Assembly: GCF_042660205.1 (NCBI RefSeq)
Contig: NZ_JBHSTQ010000019.1
Span: 1 to 23,424 of the forward strand
Direction of reading: 5' to 3'
Length of the DNA stretch: 23,424 nucleotides
Source: Sporolactobacillus kofuensis
Lineage (GTDB): Bacteria > Bacillota > Bacilli > Bacillales > Sporolactobacillaceae
The notes under the pieces are model-generated. The model searched no databases. It had not been told where the DNA came from and saw only the letters and a program-made list of their open reading frames with translations. Both the position numbers and the translations under genes were made by a program. Shown in pieces: positions 23,056-23,424 of this stretch. Numbering within the stretch: the first letter of the stretch is position 1; every line of letters starts with the position of its first letter.

Positions 23056-23310
23056 TTATTTCGTTACTTTATTGGCATCAAGTGACATTTTCAATACTTT
23101 ATATTTTGGGAAATACTTTCTAAACAAATTGTGAGTATCTCTATAGACTCTAAAATTCAAATCATGGTTGTTGATTCTTCCAGCATAATACACATTATCG
23201 GGCTTTATAACTCCTTGCGCATCGGATAATCCAGATAATTTTTTAACCTTAGTCTTAGTTAAAAAATCATACGTTTTTTTATCTGCAGCTATTTTCTTGA
23301 TTACGGCCAT
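23056..23310 (-). CDS. Hypothetical 84-residue protein, possibly a gene fragment
   Basis: This is a soluble, Lys-rich ORF (AVIKKIAADKKTYDFLTKTK ... GRINNHDLNFRVYRDTHNLF ... KYFPKYKVLKMSLDANKVTK) with no family I recognise and no membrane segment. It lacks a ribosome binding site at its ATG (23310). A strong AGGAGGT site lies further upstream (about 23395-23402) before an ATG at 23389; that frame runs 36 codons and is one base out of phase with this ORF. This suggests either a frameshifted longer gene or unrelated ORFs. The broken hydrophobic peptide ORF follows after 17 bp. Low GC and decayed neighbours suggest accessory DNA. Confidence 0.4.
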   Translation of the reverse strand: MAVIKKIAADKKTYDFLTKTKVKKLSGLSDAQGVIKPDNVYYAGRINNHDLNFRVYRDTHNLFRKYFPKYKVLKMSLDANKVTK

Positions 23311-23424
23311 TGCAATGTACCACTAACGCCATGTTTTTTACCACGCAATGACAAGTATTGTACCAATAAATGACAAGCCTATTTACCATACAAGACCTCC
23401 TGTATAATTAGTGGGCACACCGCA

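Overview
The window looks like chromosomal DNA from a low-GC, Gram-positive, endospore-forming member of the Bacillales. The evidence is strong GGAGG-type ribosome binding sites, TTG/GTG/ATT starts, Rho-independent terminators, a LysM-GH18 enzyme of the spore-cortex type, and comG, glcK, aroK and yqzE homologues in a Bacillus-like neighbourhood. Sporolactobacillaceae or Bacillaceae are both plausible; the sequence alone does not decide. No tRNA, rRNA, CRISPR or phage genes were seen.

Layout. 1-957 is a dense tandem-repeat array that begins before the window and has no conserved reading frame. 1012-2153 (minus) holds a GNAT acetyltransferase and a flavin-reductase-like protein. 2574-3722 is a LysM-GH18 glycosidase. 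3824-6291 (plus) is an OmpR-type response regulator, its histidine kinase and a DUF2231 membrane protein. Facing them across a shared terminator is a three-gene minus-strand flavin operon (6463-8841): an exported FMN_bind protein, ApbE and an RnfD-like membrane subunit. This is a compact transmembrane flavin electron-transfer module, possibly controlled by the adjacent two-component system (inference). 9406-10788 is a membrane-anchored YkuD L,D-transpeptidase whose best start is ATT. 11070-11909 is an aldo/keto reductase.

12163-14810 is a tightly overlapping comGC-D-E-F-G-aroK-yqzE operon. The genes normally at its head, comGA (ATPase) and comGB (platform), are not present. 14853-17302 (minus) carries a methyltransferase, an MBL-fold hydrolase and glucokinase. 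17488-18339 is an unrecognised anchored protein. 18587-19637 (minus) carries rpmG, a 5-formyltetrahydrofolate cyclo-ligase and a 50-residue membrane protein with its own terminator. 20330-21087 encodes a small membrane/coiled-coil protein and an anchored YceG-like protein.

From about 21143 to the end the DNA becomes AT-rich and decayed: a broken small membrane gene, a YcxB-like protein, an IS3-family relic, and at the right end an unknown 84-residue ORF followed by an Ala/Gly-rich hydrophobic peptide ORF interrupted by a stop. Six copies or fragments of a palindromic dispersed repeat of about 110 bp are scattered in the intergenic regions.
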